The notes: generated by a model not told the origin, from the sequence alone. Counted from the stretch's first letter, positions 23,201 to 32,765 are shown. The stretch is 64,000 nt of DNA from Clostridia bacterium (GCA_900767415.1 CAAFYZ010000031.1:1-64000), one strand, 5' to 3'. Made by a program: numbers and translations.

Positions 23201-26200
23201 GCCCACGAGCAGTGATTGGCAGTGAGAATGGAGAGAGCACCGTTTTGAATCTTAAAAATGTTGTCTCTCCAAGCGTTATCGGAGATTTTTGGGATAGAAT
23301 ATCCCGCAGTCCCCATGCTCGGTTTTTTCGTCTCGAAGTCGTAGGAGGAGATCTCCTTGATCTCGTTCGACCCGCTGACGAAGATCAGCGTGACCGAGGA
23401 CGCACCCGCCGCTTTCATCGCCTTCGCATAGTCAGTAATGTTCAGCGAGAAGACACTTTCGCTTGCGGTGGAGGTAAAGGAGCCGAGCGGGGCATTCCCG
23501 AAGACGGCGGCGAGGTTGACGCCCGCACCGTAGAGGTCGTTCGCCGGGGCATTCGTCGGATTGATGCTCTCACGCGTCCAGGACTGACCCGATGCCGCGT
23601 CCGCGACACCGTAGACGAGAACCTTGCCGGGTCCTTTGGCACGGAAGACGAGACCTGCGGCGGTGTTCGCATAGTTTTCGAGAGAGAGCTTGACATAGGT
23701 CTTGACACTCACGGTGTCAAAGCCGCTCTCGCCGCCGCCGACACTCAGCGTGCCGTTGTCGGGAGTGACGGTGGGCTCTTTCGACGTGACGTAACTTGCC
23801 TCGACCGGCAGGGTATCCGAGGTGTTCTGCGGCAGAACCGACAGGGTCGGCGCACCGGCGAGGGCGACGTCGGTCTTCACTTCGGTAAAGGTGACGTCAT
23901 CGACATACAGAGCCGCACTTCTCGAGCGGTTGACGTTGATCTTGCCCGCGGCTTCCGCTTCTTTGGTATTCTTGTAGTTCGTGTATTTGTCGTTCAGTCC
24001 CGCCGTACCCGCATAATTCGTTCCGCGGGAGGCACCGGCGACTGCCATACCGGAGGCGGCGACGGTGACGTAATCGTCGAGGACGGCGACGCTCTTGTTC
24101 TCCGCCGTGATGACGAACAGTGCTTTTCTCAGCGTCTCGGAGATGGCGACGTTTTCTTTCGTAATCGTCATGACGAGAGAAACGGTGACCCATTCGTTCG
24201 CCTTGGTATAGAAGGAGAGGTCTTCGCCGTTGAAGTCGACGACCTGCAGGGGCGTGTTGATGCCGTCGCCCATGCGGACGGAGACGAGACGGGAGGTTTC
24301 GTCATAGATACGGAAGGAGATGACGAAGCGGCGTCCGATATCCTTCTCCGCGCTCAGCGTGCCGTCGGCACGGATGCCGTAGTTGACGGATGCGAAGTAG
24401 GAGAGGTTCCCGATCGCGTTGTTCGCGAGGTCGTTGTTTAAGTCGATGTACGAAGAAGAACGGACGAAGTAGTCGAGTTTATAACTCGTGTTGGCAGAGC
24501 CGTCGGCATTCTTCGCTTCGTCCGAGAAGAATGCTCTCGTCGTGTTCGAGCACCAGAAGCCGGAGATGGAGGCGTTCTTGTCTTTGCCTTCCATATCGTA
24601 GCTATTCAGTACCTTTTGGGACGCGCCCGCGGTGCTGAGGCGGAAGACTGCCTTGCCTTTGCAGGATCTCATGTATTCCGTGACGTCGAAGCCGTAGGTG
24701 CCGGCACCCGTCACGAGGACTTCGCCGAGTTTTTCGCCGATGACGGATGCGGAGGGGTCTGCTTCGTTATAGGAGGTGACGGCGTGGATTTCGATCGTGT
24801 TGACCGCGTCGTTCGTCACGGTGAAGCGGAGGATCGTCTTGTGCGCCGCGTTGCGGTCGGCATCGCGGAAGACGACATACTGCATATTCCCGTCGGTCAG
24901 CGTCGAAGAGCCGGAGGAGGACTCCGCCGCCTCGGTCAGACCTGCCGCCGTGCGGAAGAGCATCGTCTTCGTCTCTTTCAGCGGCTTGCCGTTTTTCGCG
25001 AGAATGGTCGAGGGGACTTCGATACGGTAGTAGGTGCCGTCCTTGATATCATAAGGAAGGAATTTCCACTGCTGATCGCCGAAGATCGAGGACCATTCGC
25101 CCGTCAGCTCTTCGCCGGTCGCGGCGTCGGTGATGCGGATCTTCGAGATCTCGGAGAGATCGACGGGACCCGTGAACTGGAATTTGATCGAAGAGGTCTC
25201 GGAGATTTCGTAAATGCGGTCGATCGGCACATCGGCGGCAATGCCGATTTCGTTCGCCGTGTCGACGTCGATGATCATACATTCGGCGTTTCCGTCTTTC
25301 AGCCAGTAGTCACAGTAGCGGAGGAACGCCTCGTAGGTGTCGATTCCGTAATCCTTGTCGGGGCCGTGACCGAGGTCATGCCCCGCATTCGGGCAGACAA
25401 GACCGAGGAAGGGAACGTTCGTATTCCGGCACAGGTTCAGAATCTGACGGTAAAAGGTCCAATAGGAGCAGTCGGGATAATTCTTCTGCGTCCCCATGCC
25501 GAAGACGGCGCAGTGATCTTCGGTGATCATCTCTGCCTTGCCGCCGCAGTTGGCGTACACGAGGTTCAGTCCCGAGGGGATCTCGCTTCCGTCCCCATAG
25601 GTGAGGGCGGGCTGCGCTTCGGGCAGGCGGATCCGTGCGTCGGTCGTCGCACCGTTTTGGATAAAGGGATCGGTGTAGCCGTAGAAGGAGGGGTTGCCCA
25701 TCGCCTCATAGCGGGTCTCGCCGAGGTGTCCTTCAAAGTGGCGGGCGTTCTCCTGCAGTTCGGGGTGCTTCGCACCGAGGCGGATGATCAGACCGCCCTT
25801 CGAGTTGCCGTAGGCGCCGATGCCGTTTTCTTTGACGGCGACCTTCAGCGTCTTGCCTTCCGCATCGGAGATACCGTCGACGCCCATCTTACGGACGGTA
25901 CGGATCAGGGCGGTGTCCGATTCGATACCGCAGTACATACCGAGCGAATAGGTCAGGGCGTCGCCCGAGACCACGTTCGGCATTCCGCTGCCGTGGCTGT
26001 AATGGTCGTCGCGGTACATCGGGACGAGCGCGTAGTCGGCGACGATACCGATATAGCCGTTGAAGAGACAACCGGTCAGTTCGGGACGCGACTCGGAGGA
26101 CCAGGTGGAGGCACGGGTGTAGGAAGAGGACATACACATCATGACGGGCAGCTCTTTCGTGTTGCCGGTCGGATAGATCACGTCCATGCAAAGATCGAGG

Positions 26201-27129
26201 TCGATGAAGGAGCCGTCGGGCTTTCTGCAGTCGGTGACGGAGTCGACCTTCGTATTGCCGATGTAGGTGTAGGGATATGCCTTCTGCTGTTCGGCGGTGA
26301 GTTTGGCAAGTTCCGTCTGGGAGATGGAGCGGGTCTTGCTTTCGTCGGAGAACCAGACGGCATAGTCGGTGATCCCCGACTTGTCGTTGACGCTCTGTTT
26401 TTTCACCGCGTCGGTTTTGTCGAGGCGGGGCGTCCCGTCGTCGTTTACCCACTTGACGAGAGAGGCGCGGAAGATCGACTTGAACTCGTTGTTCCATACG
26501 GCGACGATCTCTTCGAGAAGTCCGGCGGTGCCGTGCTTGTCGTAAGAGAAGTAGGGGATATTGTAGGCGATGTCATAGCCGGCGGGGAGAACATAGCTGA
26601 TCCCGGTCGAGAGGGTGGCACCCGTCAGTTTCCCGTCCGAATAGGTGCCGGCGGTGTAGGTCTTCGTACCGGCATAATTCTTGCCACCGAGGAGCTGGGC
26701 GCGGATGTCCTGCGTGCTCCAGTCGAGGGCGGTGCCGCACGCCTCTTTCGCGTTCTTGTAGTCAAGGACGAGGACGAAGAAGCCGCGGTCGAGCAGAGAC
26801 TTCACGATCTCGGCGTCGGACGACTGACCGATCCGCTCGGTGTTCGTGTTCATGACATAGAGAACCGTGACGGAGCCGGGCTTCCCGACTTTGCTGACGG
26901 TATACTCTTTTGTACTGTCGTAGTAGGTATGTACGTTCAGCGAGAGTCCGACGTTGTTGTCGACGGTTGCGGTCGAAGCGTGCCGATAACTTTCGAGAGA
27001 GGCAAGCTCCGTCGGGGCTTCCGGTGTCTGTGCCGCCGAGACGAAGAGTGCGGCGGGCAACGCAAGGAACAGCATTGCCGAGCACAGAAGCAGGGAGAGG
27101 ATGCGAGAGAATCGTTTCCTTGTTTTCAT
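20260..27129 (-). CDS. 2289-residue secreted esterase-like multidomain protein
   Basis: The start is the ATG at 27129, which has an AAGGAGAAA site; the frame continues upstream without one. A signal peptide (RILSLLLCSAMLFLALPAALFVSA) is followed by an alpha/beta-hydrolase-like domain to about residue 620 with a GNSKGG nucleophile elbow (Ser443) and NAGHDLGHG as the likely catalytic His region (His584). Then come beta-sandwich modules. One type (about 160-200 residues) is repeated three times at roughly 1262-1465, 1488-1646 and 1658-1851, each with SGQN or GNQN, a GKTYRITFKA-like strand, a TFTVEFTAT-like strand, GFxNADGTYKD and a final DD; a more diverged copy precedes them. Others resemble DNRLRE/CBM96-like modules. 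No LPXTG or S-layer anchor is seen. Likely a large secreted carbohydrate esterase or glycan-binding enzyme. Confidence 0.7.
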   Translation of the reverse strand: MKTRKRFSRILSLLLCSAMLFLALPAALFVSAAQTPEAPTELASLESYRHASTATVDNNVGLSLNVHTYYDSTKEYTVSKVGKPGSVTVLYVMNTNTERIGQSSDAEIVKSLLDRGFFVLVLDYKNAKEACGTALDWSTQDIRAQLLGGKNYAGTKTYTAGTYSDGKLTGATLSTGISYVLPAGYDIAYNIPYFSYDKHGTAGLLEEIVAVWNNEFKSIFRASLVKWVNDDGTPRLDKTDAVKKQSVNDKSGITDYAVWFSDESKTRSISQTELAKLTAEQQKAYPYTYIGNTKVDSVTDCRKPDGSFIDLDLCMDVIYPTGNTKELPVMMCMSSSYTRASTWSSESRPELTGCLFNGYIGIVADYALVPMYRDDHYSHGSGMPNVVSGDALTYSLGMYCGIESDTALIRTVRKMGVDGISDAEGKTLKVAVKENGIGAYGNSKGGLIIRLGAKHPELQENARHFEGHLGETRYEAMGNPSFYGYTDPFIQNGATTDARIRLPEAQPALTYGDGSEIPSGLNLVYANCGGKAEMITEDHCAVFGMGTQKNYPDCSYWTFYRQILNLCRNTNVPFLGLVCPNAGHDLGHGPDKDYGIDTYEAFLRYCDYWLKDGNAECMIIDVDTANEIGIAADVPIDRIYEISETSSIKFQFTGPVDLSEISKIRITDAATGEELTGEWSSIFGDQQWKFLPYDIKDGTYYRIEVPSTILAKNGKPLKETKTMLFRTAAGLTEAAESSSGSSTLTDGNMQYVVFRDADRNAAHKTILRFTVTNDAVNTIEIHAVTSYNEADPSASVIGEKLGEVLVTGAGTYGFDVTEYMRSCKGKAVFRLSTAGASQKVLNSYDMEGKDKNASISGFWCSNTTRAFFSDEAKNADGSANTSYKLDYFVRSSSYIDLNNDLANNAIGNLSYFASVNYGIRADGTLSAEKDIGRRFVISFRIYDETSRLVSVRMGDGINTPLQVVDFNGEDLSFYTKANEWVTVSLVMTITKENVAISETLRKALFVITAENKSVAVLDDYVTVAASGMAVAGASRGTNYAGTAGLNDKYTNYKNTKEAEAAGKINVNRSRSAALYVDDVTFTEVKTDVALAGAPTLSVLPQNTSDTLPVEASYVTSKEPTVTPDNGTLSVGGGESGFDTVSVKTYVKLSLENYANTAAGLVFRAKGPGKVLVYGVADAASGQSWTRESINPTNAPANDLYGAGVNLAAVFGNAPLGSFTSTASESVFSLNITDYAKAMKAAGASSVTLIFVSGSNEIKEISSYDFETKKPSMGTAGYSIPKISDNAWRDNIFKIQNGALSILTANHCSWADANNHAATDPTVPAKGNGNQNVKLLGVFDSIWADKANIGKTYRITFKASATLEGKLDLSMTTNGDAYDANGKLADFTGYKWKPFPDFNVPVNLTTTEQTFTVEFTATESMFTLYNADKTVSSQKLGLALRFFEGFKNADGTYKDATITLDDLRVEEVPSKVTVSLVDKTPDIAIGENDFTAKPSIYRTGYACKNGEVWQWKDGELQLVPANNGTAGNSGQNVQLESLLNPLWKNASYVGQTVRITFRAKSTIDGTLDLGLSAYGGDYNFTKFPGVSGNAALTAEWKTFTFEFAVTEAMQTTSATTPLNLRFSAFGGFSNADGTYKDVTISIDDVKAVVLNDNTPVAYNASFDFKTSKTVKQPGFGYLASVGAIGRVENETLVLNPSRNYDGTTQEPAKGNSGQNIQIWNLLDGIFGNTANKGKTYRIKFTAKASEAGKLHVSIATDISAYMKGTTTNLIFSSFPGTVNRYDLTTEYQTYVMEFTANAEMFPDNLMSSAGGTTVSGVKPQIAFRLYEGFRKDDGYYKDVNISLKTIEIEELPTFSETSLTKEAAAAVSGSGASDTLAVYPNPEPIAPADIKRAYLTFETTSVSDLYEAWLTLTATEATGQKVTIYAMNDLTLPGALTYENAPLPTGAALTSFYAKKGENRVDISDYLRANAGHKITFVLAIEEAGSDVVFDNTTNLPTLTIGSAPTTEDFDESAFRVKSNITLWSDFGYNTYVPVLDAVKEITLDGKSPALYTLEKKEIDGQSYYCVPFRIAAKDGTDTHTLEVKLHVNGELRTKTYNVSLPNYAKKLLASTGVGEEAKTLVRDMLSYVGEAMTCFGTSTAQKQETIATLIGADYNGALAAEKLPAVSQTVPGLSSARLSLGATPAFVFYPENATLADTFRFTAGSVPLTSAVKVGDDGRTYIEVTTYAYGMLRTVSYTYTDADGKTQSGSYNLAAYYAYDGLSAQTKSLVLHLAKYADSANAYKNSVTR

Positions 27130-27370
27130 GGGTTTCTCCTTAAAATAGTATTGGGGGTTCGGATAATGCGTGACGAAGAATTGCGGGACTCCCCGCCCGC
27201 CCGCCTCTTTCTCCCGAAGAGGTGCGGCGTGAGACGGAGGATCCGCACGGAGAAGACAAAACGGCGGTGCCTTGAAAAAAGTTTTGCTTTTCTTCATTAT
27301 ATCAAAAGGAGAAAGAAAATAAAAAGTATAAAAATTCCATGTTTATTGTAAAATCGTTCCAACCTTGCCG
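27130..27370 (-). other. Leader and promoter region of the large secreted protein
   Basis: No gene supported. On the minus strand a TATAAT (27296-27301) lies about 165 bases before the start, without a convincing -35 box. Confidence 0.35.
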
Positions 27371-27418
27371 AAAAGAAAAATCCCGCCCTCCGACAGGCGT
27401 CGCCTGTCGGAGGGCGGG
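27371..27418 (-). terminator. Terminator after the ABC fusion gene
   Basis: CCCGCCCTCCGACAGG/CCTGTCGGAGGGCGGG, 16-bp perfect stem; the minus-strand product ends ATTTTTC. Confidence 0.92.
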
Positions 27419-27440
27419 GGAGAACGATAAAAACTCGGAA

Positions 27441-30170
27441 TCATTCGGTTCTCAGCGCGACGACGGGATCCTTGCGCGCGGCGGAGGAGGCGGGGATCAG
27501 TCCCGAGATCAGCGTCAGGAGAATGCTGAGCAGCACGAGCAGTCCCGCCTGCCCGATCGGCAGAGCGGCGATGTTCGGGATTCCGATCAGCGGGTAGAGG
27601 ATCAGATTGACGACGGCGGAGACAAGATAGGTCACGAGAATGCCGAACAGTCCCGCGAGCGTACCGATGATAAAGGTCTCCGCGTTGAAGAGGTGGCTGA
27701 CGTCCTTCTTCCGTCCGCCGAGGGAGCGGATGACGCCGATCTCCTTGATCCGTTCCACCACCGAGACATAGGTGATGATACCGATCATGACCGTCGAGAC
27801 GACGAGGGAGATGGAGGTGAAGGCGATCAGCGCGTAGGAGATGATGTCGATCATCGTGTTGATGATGTTGATGACGAGGGAGAGCGTGTCGGTGTAGGTG
27901 ACGTTCGCACGGTCGTCTTTTGACAGCGTCGCACCGTTTACCGTGAGGTCGCCGGCATTGTTCCATGCGTCGAGATAGCCCGTGACGAGATCCTTCGATT
28001 CGAAGGAGACGGGATAGATCGAAATATCGTTGGCAAGCGAGACGCCGCCGAGACCCCGGAGGGAGAGATAGCGGAGATCGGAGAGTCCGCTCGCCCCGCC
28101 TGTCCCGCCCCCTCCGGGCGATGTCGAAGAGCCGGGGGTCATACTGCCGAAGGCGGACATCATGTTCTGCATGGAGAGGGAAGAGCCGACGTATCCCGTC
28201 GCCGTCTTCGTCTCACCGTTCCAGAGATATTCGTAGGTATAGGTGATACCGAAGGGGACGCCGTTCATCGAGCCGCTGGGAATCGAGTCTTTTCCCGAGT
28301 CGCGCAGGGAGGTGACGATCTTGCTGTCCGCGTTTTCTTCGAGGATCGTGTCGGTCAGTGCCTTGGTATAATAGATGCCCGAGGAGAGAGAGCCGTAGGA
28401 GACGTTCTCCTTGCGGGTCAGGATCCCGACGACCTTCAGCGTCTTGCCCTGCCCTTCGTACCCCGTCGCGTCGTGACGGTAGGTAAAGCTACCCGGGAGG
28501 ACGCCCTCACCGAAGATATCGTCGTTCGGATACCATGTGAAGGTCTTGCCGAGCAATTCGTCATAGGTAAAATACGAGCGGTAAAGTGCCTCGTCGTACG
28601 TGCCGTCGCCCGTCGCCTTGTTGATAATCTCAAGGAATTCGTCCTGGGCAAAGTAGCCGATTCTCGCGAGCAGAAGATCGGAGAGACGGTCGTTCTTGTC
28701 GAGGACGAGCATCACCTCGCCCGCCCCTTCCGCGATGTGTCCCGCGCGGATATCGTATTGCGACGCGATGTATTCTTCGTTGTCCGGCATCTGTTCAAAG
28801 GCGGGGACGATCGTGGTCGCGTAGGTCGCATATTTGGCAAAATCCGTCTCGGAAATAATCGACATGTAAATATTTGTTAGCGCAGAGACGGAAATCTTCT
28901 TGGTTTCGCCGCCTTTTCGTGCCGAAAACTCGGTATAGATATTGTTCGTTACATCGATACCGTAGTCGAGGAGCATGGCGGAATAATATTCTTTCGGCAT
29001 TGCCTTGACATAGTTGACGTATGCCTCGGTAAGATCGTTTTCGATGACCATCGAGTCTATATTTTTCCCCGTCTTCGCAAGATAGGCGACCAGAGAATTG
29101 ATATAGACGCGGTTCGGGTGCTTGATGATCTCTTCCTTGTCCGAGCGATCCATCATGGAGGTCAGGGCGTTCAGGTCGTAGGTCTTCTCGGTGACGGTGA
29201 TCGGGTTGCCCGAGAGCATATCGTCCTGCATGGAGGCGACGTACCCCTTGATTCCGGCGGAGAAGGCAAGCACCATCGCGATACCGATGATACCGATCGA
29301 CCCGGCGATCCCTACCATCGCGGTGCGTCCCCGCTTCGAGAAGAGGTTGCGCGCCGAGAGGCGGAAGGCGGTGAAAAAGGACATTCTTGCCTTTTCCTTC
29401 GGCTTCTTTGTGCCCTCTTTTCCGAGGTCGGTCGGGGCGGCGTCTCTTTCTTTTTTCTCTTCTTCGCGCATTTCCGCTTCCTCTTCCGCGAAGGAGAAGG
29501 GGCGCGTGTCTTCGGTCACCCGACCGTCGAGCAGGCGGATGATACGGGTCGAATACCGGGCGGCAAGCTCGGGGTTGTGCGTTACCATAATGACGAGACG
29601 CTCTCCCGCGATCTCGCGGATCAGATCCATGATCTGTACGCTGGTCACGGTGTCGAGAGCACCCGTCGGCTCGTCCGCGAGCAGGATCTCCGGGTCGTTG
29701 ACGAGGGCGCGCGCGATGGCGACTCTCTGGCACTGCCCGCCCGAGAGCTGATTCGGACGCTGATTGTATTTTCCTTTCAGACCGACGCGGTCGAGCACCG
29801 CTTTTGCCCGTCTTGTGCGCTCTTCCTTGCCGATTCCGGCGATCGTCAGGGCAAGTTCTACATTGCCGAGGACCGTCTGATGCGGAATGAGGTTATAACT
29901 CTGGAAGATAAAGCCGACTCTGTGGTTGCGATATACGTCCCAGTCGCGGTCCTTGAAGGCGTGCGTGCTTTTGCCGGCGATCACGAGATCTCCCGAAGTA
30001 TAATGATCAAGACCGCCGATGATATTGAGCAGGGTCGTCTTGCCGCACCCGGAGGGGCCGAGGATCGAGACGAATTCCCGCTTGCGGAAGGCGAGATCGA
30101 TGCCGCGCAGGGCATGGACGGTCTCGGATGCCGTGGGATAATCCTTTGTGATATTCTTTAACTGCAACAT
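27441..30170 (-). CDS. MacB-like ABC transporter, ATPase fused to FtsX permease
   Basis: I start at the ATG at 30170 (MLQLKNITKDYP), which has an AAAGGA site; the ATG at 30197 does not. The first 225 residues are an ATPase with GPSGCGKTT, signature LSGGQCQRVAIARAL, ILLADEPTGALD and a VTHNPEL switch, of the LolD/MacB class. After a charged linker come one membrane segment, a large extracytoplasmic domain and three C-terminal membrane segments (ALIAFTSISLVVSTVMIGII; LAGLFGILVTYLVSAVVNLI; GLLVLLSILLTLISGLI), the FtsX topology. Gram-positive fusions of this type export peptides or act in bacitracin-type resistance. The partner is not obvious; no two-component system lies beside it. Confidence 0.88.
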   Translation of the reverse strand: MLQLKNITKDYPTASETVHALRGIDLAFRKREFVSILGPSGCGKTTLLNIIGGLDHYTSGDLVIAGKSTHAFKDRDWDVYRNHRVGFIFQSYNLIPHQTVLGNVELALTIAGIGKEERTRRAKAVLDRVGLKGKYNQRPNQLSGGQCQRVAIARALVNDPEILLADEPTGALDTVTSVQIMDLIREIAGERLVIMVTHNPELAARYSTRIIRLLDGRVTEDTRPFSFAEEEAEMREEEKKERDAAPTDLGKEGTKKPKEKARMSFFTAFRLSARNLFSKRGRTAMVGIAGSIGIIGIAMVLAFSAGIKGYVASMQDDMLSGNPITVTEKTYDLNALTSMMDRSDKEEIIKHPNRVYINSLVAYLAKTGKNIDSMVIENDLTEAYVNYVKAMPKEYYSAMLLDYGIDVTNNIYTEFSARKGGETKKISVSALTNIYMSIISETDFAKYATYATTIVPAFEQMPDNEEYIASQYDIRAGHIAEGAGEVMLVLDKNDRLSDLLLARIGYFAQDEFLEIINKATGDGTYDEALYRSYFTYDELLGKTFTWYPNDDIFGEGVLPGSFTYRHDATGYEGQGKTLKVVGILTRKENVSYGSLSSGIYYTKALTDTILEENADSKIVTSLRDSGKDSIPSGSMNGVPFGITYTYEYLWNGETKTATGYVGSSLSMQNMMSAFGSMTPGSSTSPGGGGTGGASGLSDLRYLSLRGLGGVSLANDISIYPVSFESKDLVTGYLDAWNNAGDLTVNGATLSKDDRANVTYTDTLSLVINIINTMIDIISYALIAFTSISLVVSTVMIGIITYVSVVERIKEIGVIRSLGGRKKDVSHLFNAETFIIGTLAGLFGILVTYLVSAVVNLILYPLIGIPNIAALPIGQAGLLVLLSILLTLISGLIPASSAARKDPVVALRTE

Positions 30171-30290
30171 ATCGGAATCCTTTCTTTTTTCTGTCATGGT
30201 TCGGTTTCTATTATAGCTTTTTTCCCACTTACAAATATGTAGGATTCTAAAAGGAAAATAAAATTTTCTGAAAATTTTAAGAGTTTTAAG

Positions 30291-30322
30291 AAAAAGAAAG
30301 GTCGCCGCAACGCGACGACCTT
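30291..30322 (-). terminator. Terminator after feoB
   Basis: Minus strand AAGGTCGTCGC/GCGGCGACCTT followed by TCTTTTTC. Confidence 0.85.
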
Positions 30323-30336
30323 GTGATACGGAAAAA

Positions 30337-32526
30337 TCAGGGGCGTTTGTCTTTTTTGTCTTTTCCGCCCGTGCGGTCGCCGTGGCACGCGCAACCGTCC
30401 TCTTTCCCGCACGACGCGCAGGAAGAACAGCCCGAGTGACAGCACCCGCGCCCCGAACGGTGAAGGATCACCGCGGCGATGACCACCCACGCGAGCACGG
30501 CGAGCAGGAGCAGAAGATCCGCCACCGAAAAGACGGAGAACAGAGAAGCGATCCGATAGACGAGAAAGGACACGACCCATGCGATCGCACACTGACCGAC
30601 GACGACGCCGAGAGCCGCGCGGCGGGTGCCGAGTTCGTTCTTTACGGCGGCGATCGCGGCGATGCAGGGGGTATAAATCAGAGTAAAGACGAGGAAGGAG
30701 ACGGCGGACTCCGTCGTGAAGAGCGCGGCGACGCTGCCCGTGGTGAGCATACCGAGCGTGGAGACGACGGCTTCTTTCGCGGAGAATCCCGCGATCAGCG
30801 CGGTAACCGTCTCCCATCTGCCGAAGCCGAGGGGACGGAAGATCACGGCGAGCGCGCCGCCAATCTTCGCGAGAATGGAATTTTCCGCGCTCTCTCCCAC
30901 GGGATACAGCCCGAGGTCAAAGCTTGAGAGAAACCAGATGATCACCGAGGCGAGCAGAATGACGGTAAACGCCTTTTGCAGAAAGTCCTTCGCTTTTTCC
31001 CACATCAGAAGGAAGACGCTCTTCGCCGAGGGGAAGCGGTAGTTCGGCAGTTCCATGACGAAGGGGACGGGGTCTCCGCGGAAGAGGGTGCGTTTCAGTA
31101 CCAGAGCCGAGAGAATCCCGACCAGCACGCCGAGCAGGTACAGTCCCGCCATGACGGCGACTTTCAGAAGGGGATTTTCAAAGAGGAAATTGACGAAGAA
31201 GAGGTAGATCGTCATCTTCGCCGAGCAGGACATAAAGGGCGTCAGAAGGACGGTCATGCGTCGGTCGCGCTCCGAAGAGAGCGTGCGCGTCGCCATGACG
31301 GCGGGCACCGTACAGCCGAAGCCGATCAGCATCGGGACAAAACTTCTGCCCGACAGTCCGATTTTTCGTAACGGCTTATCCATCACGAAGGCGATGCGTG
31401 CCATATATCCCGTATCTTCGAGGATCGAGAGAAAGAAGAAGAGGACCACGATGTAGGGGACGAAGGAGACGACGCTTCCCACCCCGCCGAAGATCCCGTC
31501 GACGATCAGACTGCGGATTACGGGGTTGACGTACGCATCGGCGAGTTTTGCGTCGACCGCTTCTCCGAGGGCACCGATCCCGAGTTCGAGAAGGTTGGAG
31601 AAGAAGTCGCCGAAGACGGCGAAGGTCAGGGTGAATACGGTCAGCATGATGAGAAGGAAGACGGGGATCGCGAATACCTTGTGCGTCAGCACGCTGTCGA
31701 TTTTCAGACTGCGGCGCCGCTCGCGGCTCTCGCGGCATCGGACGACGGTCGCCGCGCAGACCCGCTCGATAAAGTCGTAGCGCATGGTCGCGAGGGCTTC
31801 GTGACGGTCGAGCCCTTCTTCCCGCTCCATTTCGATGACCGAGTGCTCGATCATCTCTTTTTCGTTTTCGTCGAGGGAGAGACGCGCAACGATGTCGCGG
31901 TCTTCTTCGATCACCTTCGTCGCGGCAAAGCGTGCGGGCATTCCCGCCCGCGCCGCATGGTCTTCGATCAGGTGCGCCACCGCGTGGATACAGCGGTGGA
32001 CGGGGCCCGAGGGACAGAAGTCGATGCGCTTCGGCTTCGTTCCGCTTTTGACGGCGGCGACTGCGCGTTCGATCAGCTCGTCCACGCCTTCGTTCTTCGC
32101 CGCGCTGATCGGCACGACGGGGATGCCGAGTTCTTCGGAGAGTTTTTCGATCTCGACGGTGCCGCCGTTCTCCCGCACCTCGTCCATCATGTTGAGAGCG
32201 AGGACGGTCGGCAGTCCGATCTCCAGAAGCTGGAGGGTCAGATAGAGATTCCTCTCCATGTTCGTCGCATCGACGATGTTGATGATCCCGTCGGGGTGTC
32301 CCTTCAGGAGAAAGTCGCGCGTGACGATCTCTTCGTTCGTATACGGGCGCAGGGAATAGATCCCGGGCAGGTCGACGACCGAGGCGTCCGCGTGTCCGCG
32401 CACCGCACCGCTCTTTTCGTCTACGGTAACGCCGGGGAAGTTGCCGACGTGGCGGTTCGCCCCCGTCAGACGGTTGAAGAGCGTGGTCTTGCCGCAGTTC
32501 TGATTTCCGATCAGGGCAAAGATCAT
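30337..32526 (-). CDS. feoB: Ferrous iron transporter FeoB with Cys-rich tail
   Basis: The 729-residue protein has an N-terminal G domain (G1 GNQNCGKTT, effector region FPGVTV, G3 DLPGIYSL, G4 NMMD), a helical FeoB-type linker and a polytopic membrane part with two Gate domains and the FeoB-C segment (GFGCTVPAVMATRTL; FSAKEAVVSTLGML). It imports Fe(II). The G1 motif has Gln and Cys in place of the usual Pro and Ser positions, a mild variation. The last 40 residues form a Cys- and His-rich tail (CCHSGCSSCASCGKEDGCAC then HGD), like the separate FeoB-associated Cys-rich proteins but fused here. feoA overlaps it by 4 bases upstream. Confidence 0.95.
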   Translation of the reverse strand: MIFALIGNQNCGKTTLFNRLTGANRHVGNFPGVTVDEKSGAVRGHADASVVDLPGIYSLRPYTNEEIVTRDFLLKGHPDGIINIVDATNMERNLYLTLQLLEIGLPTVLALNMMDEVRENGGTVEIEKLSEELGIPVVPISAAKNEGVDELIERAVAAVKSGTKPKRIDFCPSGPVHRCIHAVAHLIEDHAARAGMPARFAATKVIEEDRDIVARLSLDENEKEMIEHSVIEMEREEGLDRHEALATMRYDFIERVCAATVVRCRESRERRRSLKIDSVLTHKVFAIPVFLLIMLTVFTLTFAVFGDFFSNLLELGIGALGEAVDAKLADAYVNPVIRSLIVDGIFGGVGSVVSFVPYIVVLFFFLSILEDTGYMARIAFVMDKPLRKIGLSGRSFVPMLIGFGCTVPAVMATRTLSSERDRRMTVLLTPFMSCSAKMTIYLFFVNFLFENPLLKVAVMAGLYLLGVLVGILSALVLKRTLFRGDPVPFVMELPNYRFPSAKSVFLLMWEKAKDFLQKAFTVILLASVIIWFLSSFDLGLYPVGESAENSILAKIGGALAVIFRPLGFGRWETVTALIAGFSAKEAVVSTLGMLTTGSVAALFTTESAVSFLVFTLIYTPCIAAIAAVKNELGTRRAALGVVVGQCAIAWVVSFLVYRIASLFSVFSVADLLLLLAVLAWVVIAAVILHRSGRGCCHSGCSSCASCGKEDGCACHGDRTGGKDKKDKRP

Positions 32527-32765
32527 GCCGTCTCACCTCCCTCGTCGGGGCGGACCTCGATATTCGCCGCGTCCTCGCGGCGCAGGGTCAGTTCATAGTC
32601 GCGCAGATGGATCTCCATCGGGTCGCCGAGCGGGGCGATCTTCATCATTGTCACGCGGGTGCGCGGCAGGATTCCCATGTCGAGAAAGCGGAAACGCAAC
32701 TCTCCTTCGCCGCCCACCCGGGTGATGACGGCGCTTTTCCCGACCGGCAGTTTATCAAGTGTCAT
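32523..32765 (-). CDS. feoA: Ferrous iron transport protein FeoA
   Basis: The ATG at 32765 has a GGAG site; the frame runs further up without one. The 80-residue product is a single FeoA SH3-like domain: MTLDKLPVGKSAVITRVGG, RFLDMGILPRTRVTMM, APLGDPMEIHLRDYELTLRREDA. FeoA binds the cytoplasmic part of FeoB and is needed for Fe(II) uptake. Its stop codon overlaps the feoB start (ATGA), and a consensus promoter lies about 100 bases upstream. No Fur-type box was recognised. Confidence 0.93.
   Translation of the reverse strand: MTLDKLPVGKSAVITRVGGEGELRFRFLDMGILPRTRVTMMKIAPLGDPMEIHLRDYELTLRREDAANIEVRPDEGGETA

Noticed and set aside
24616..27351. Long plus-strand open frame of 911 codons
   Set aside because: Antisense to the large secreted protein, which has a signal peptide, ribosome site and repeated domains; this frame has none.
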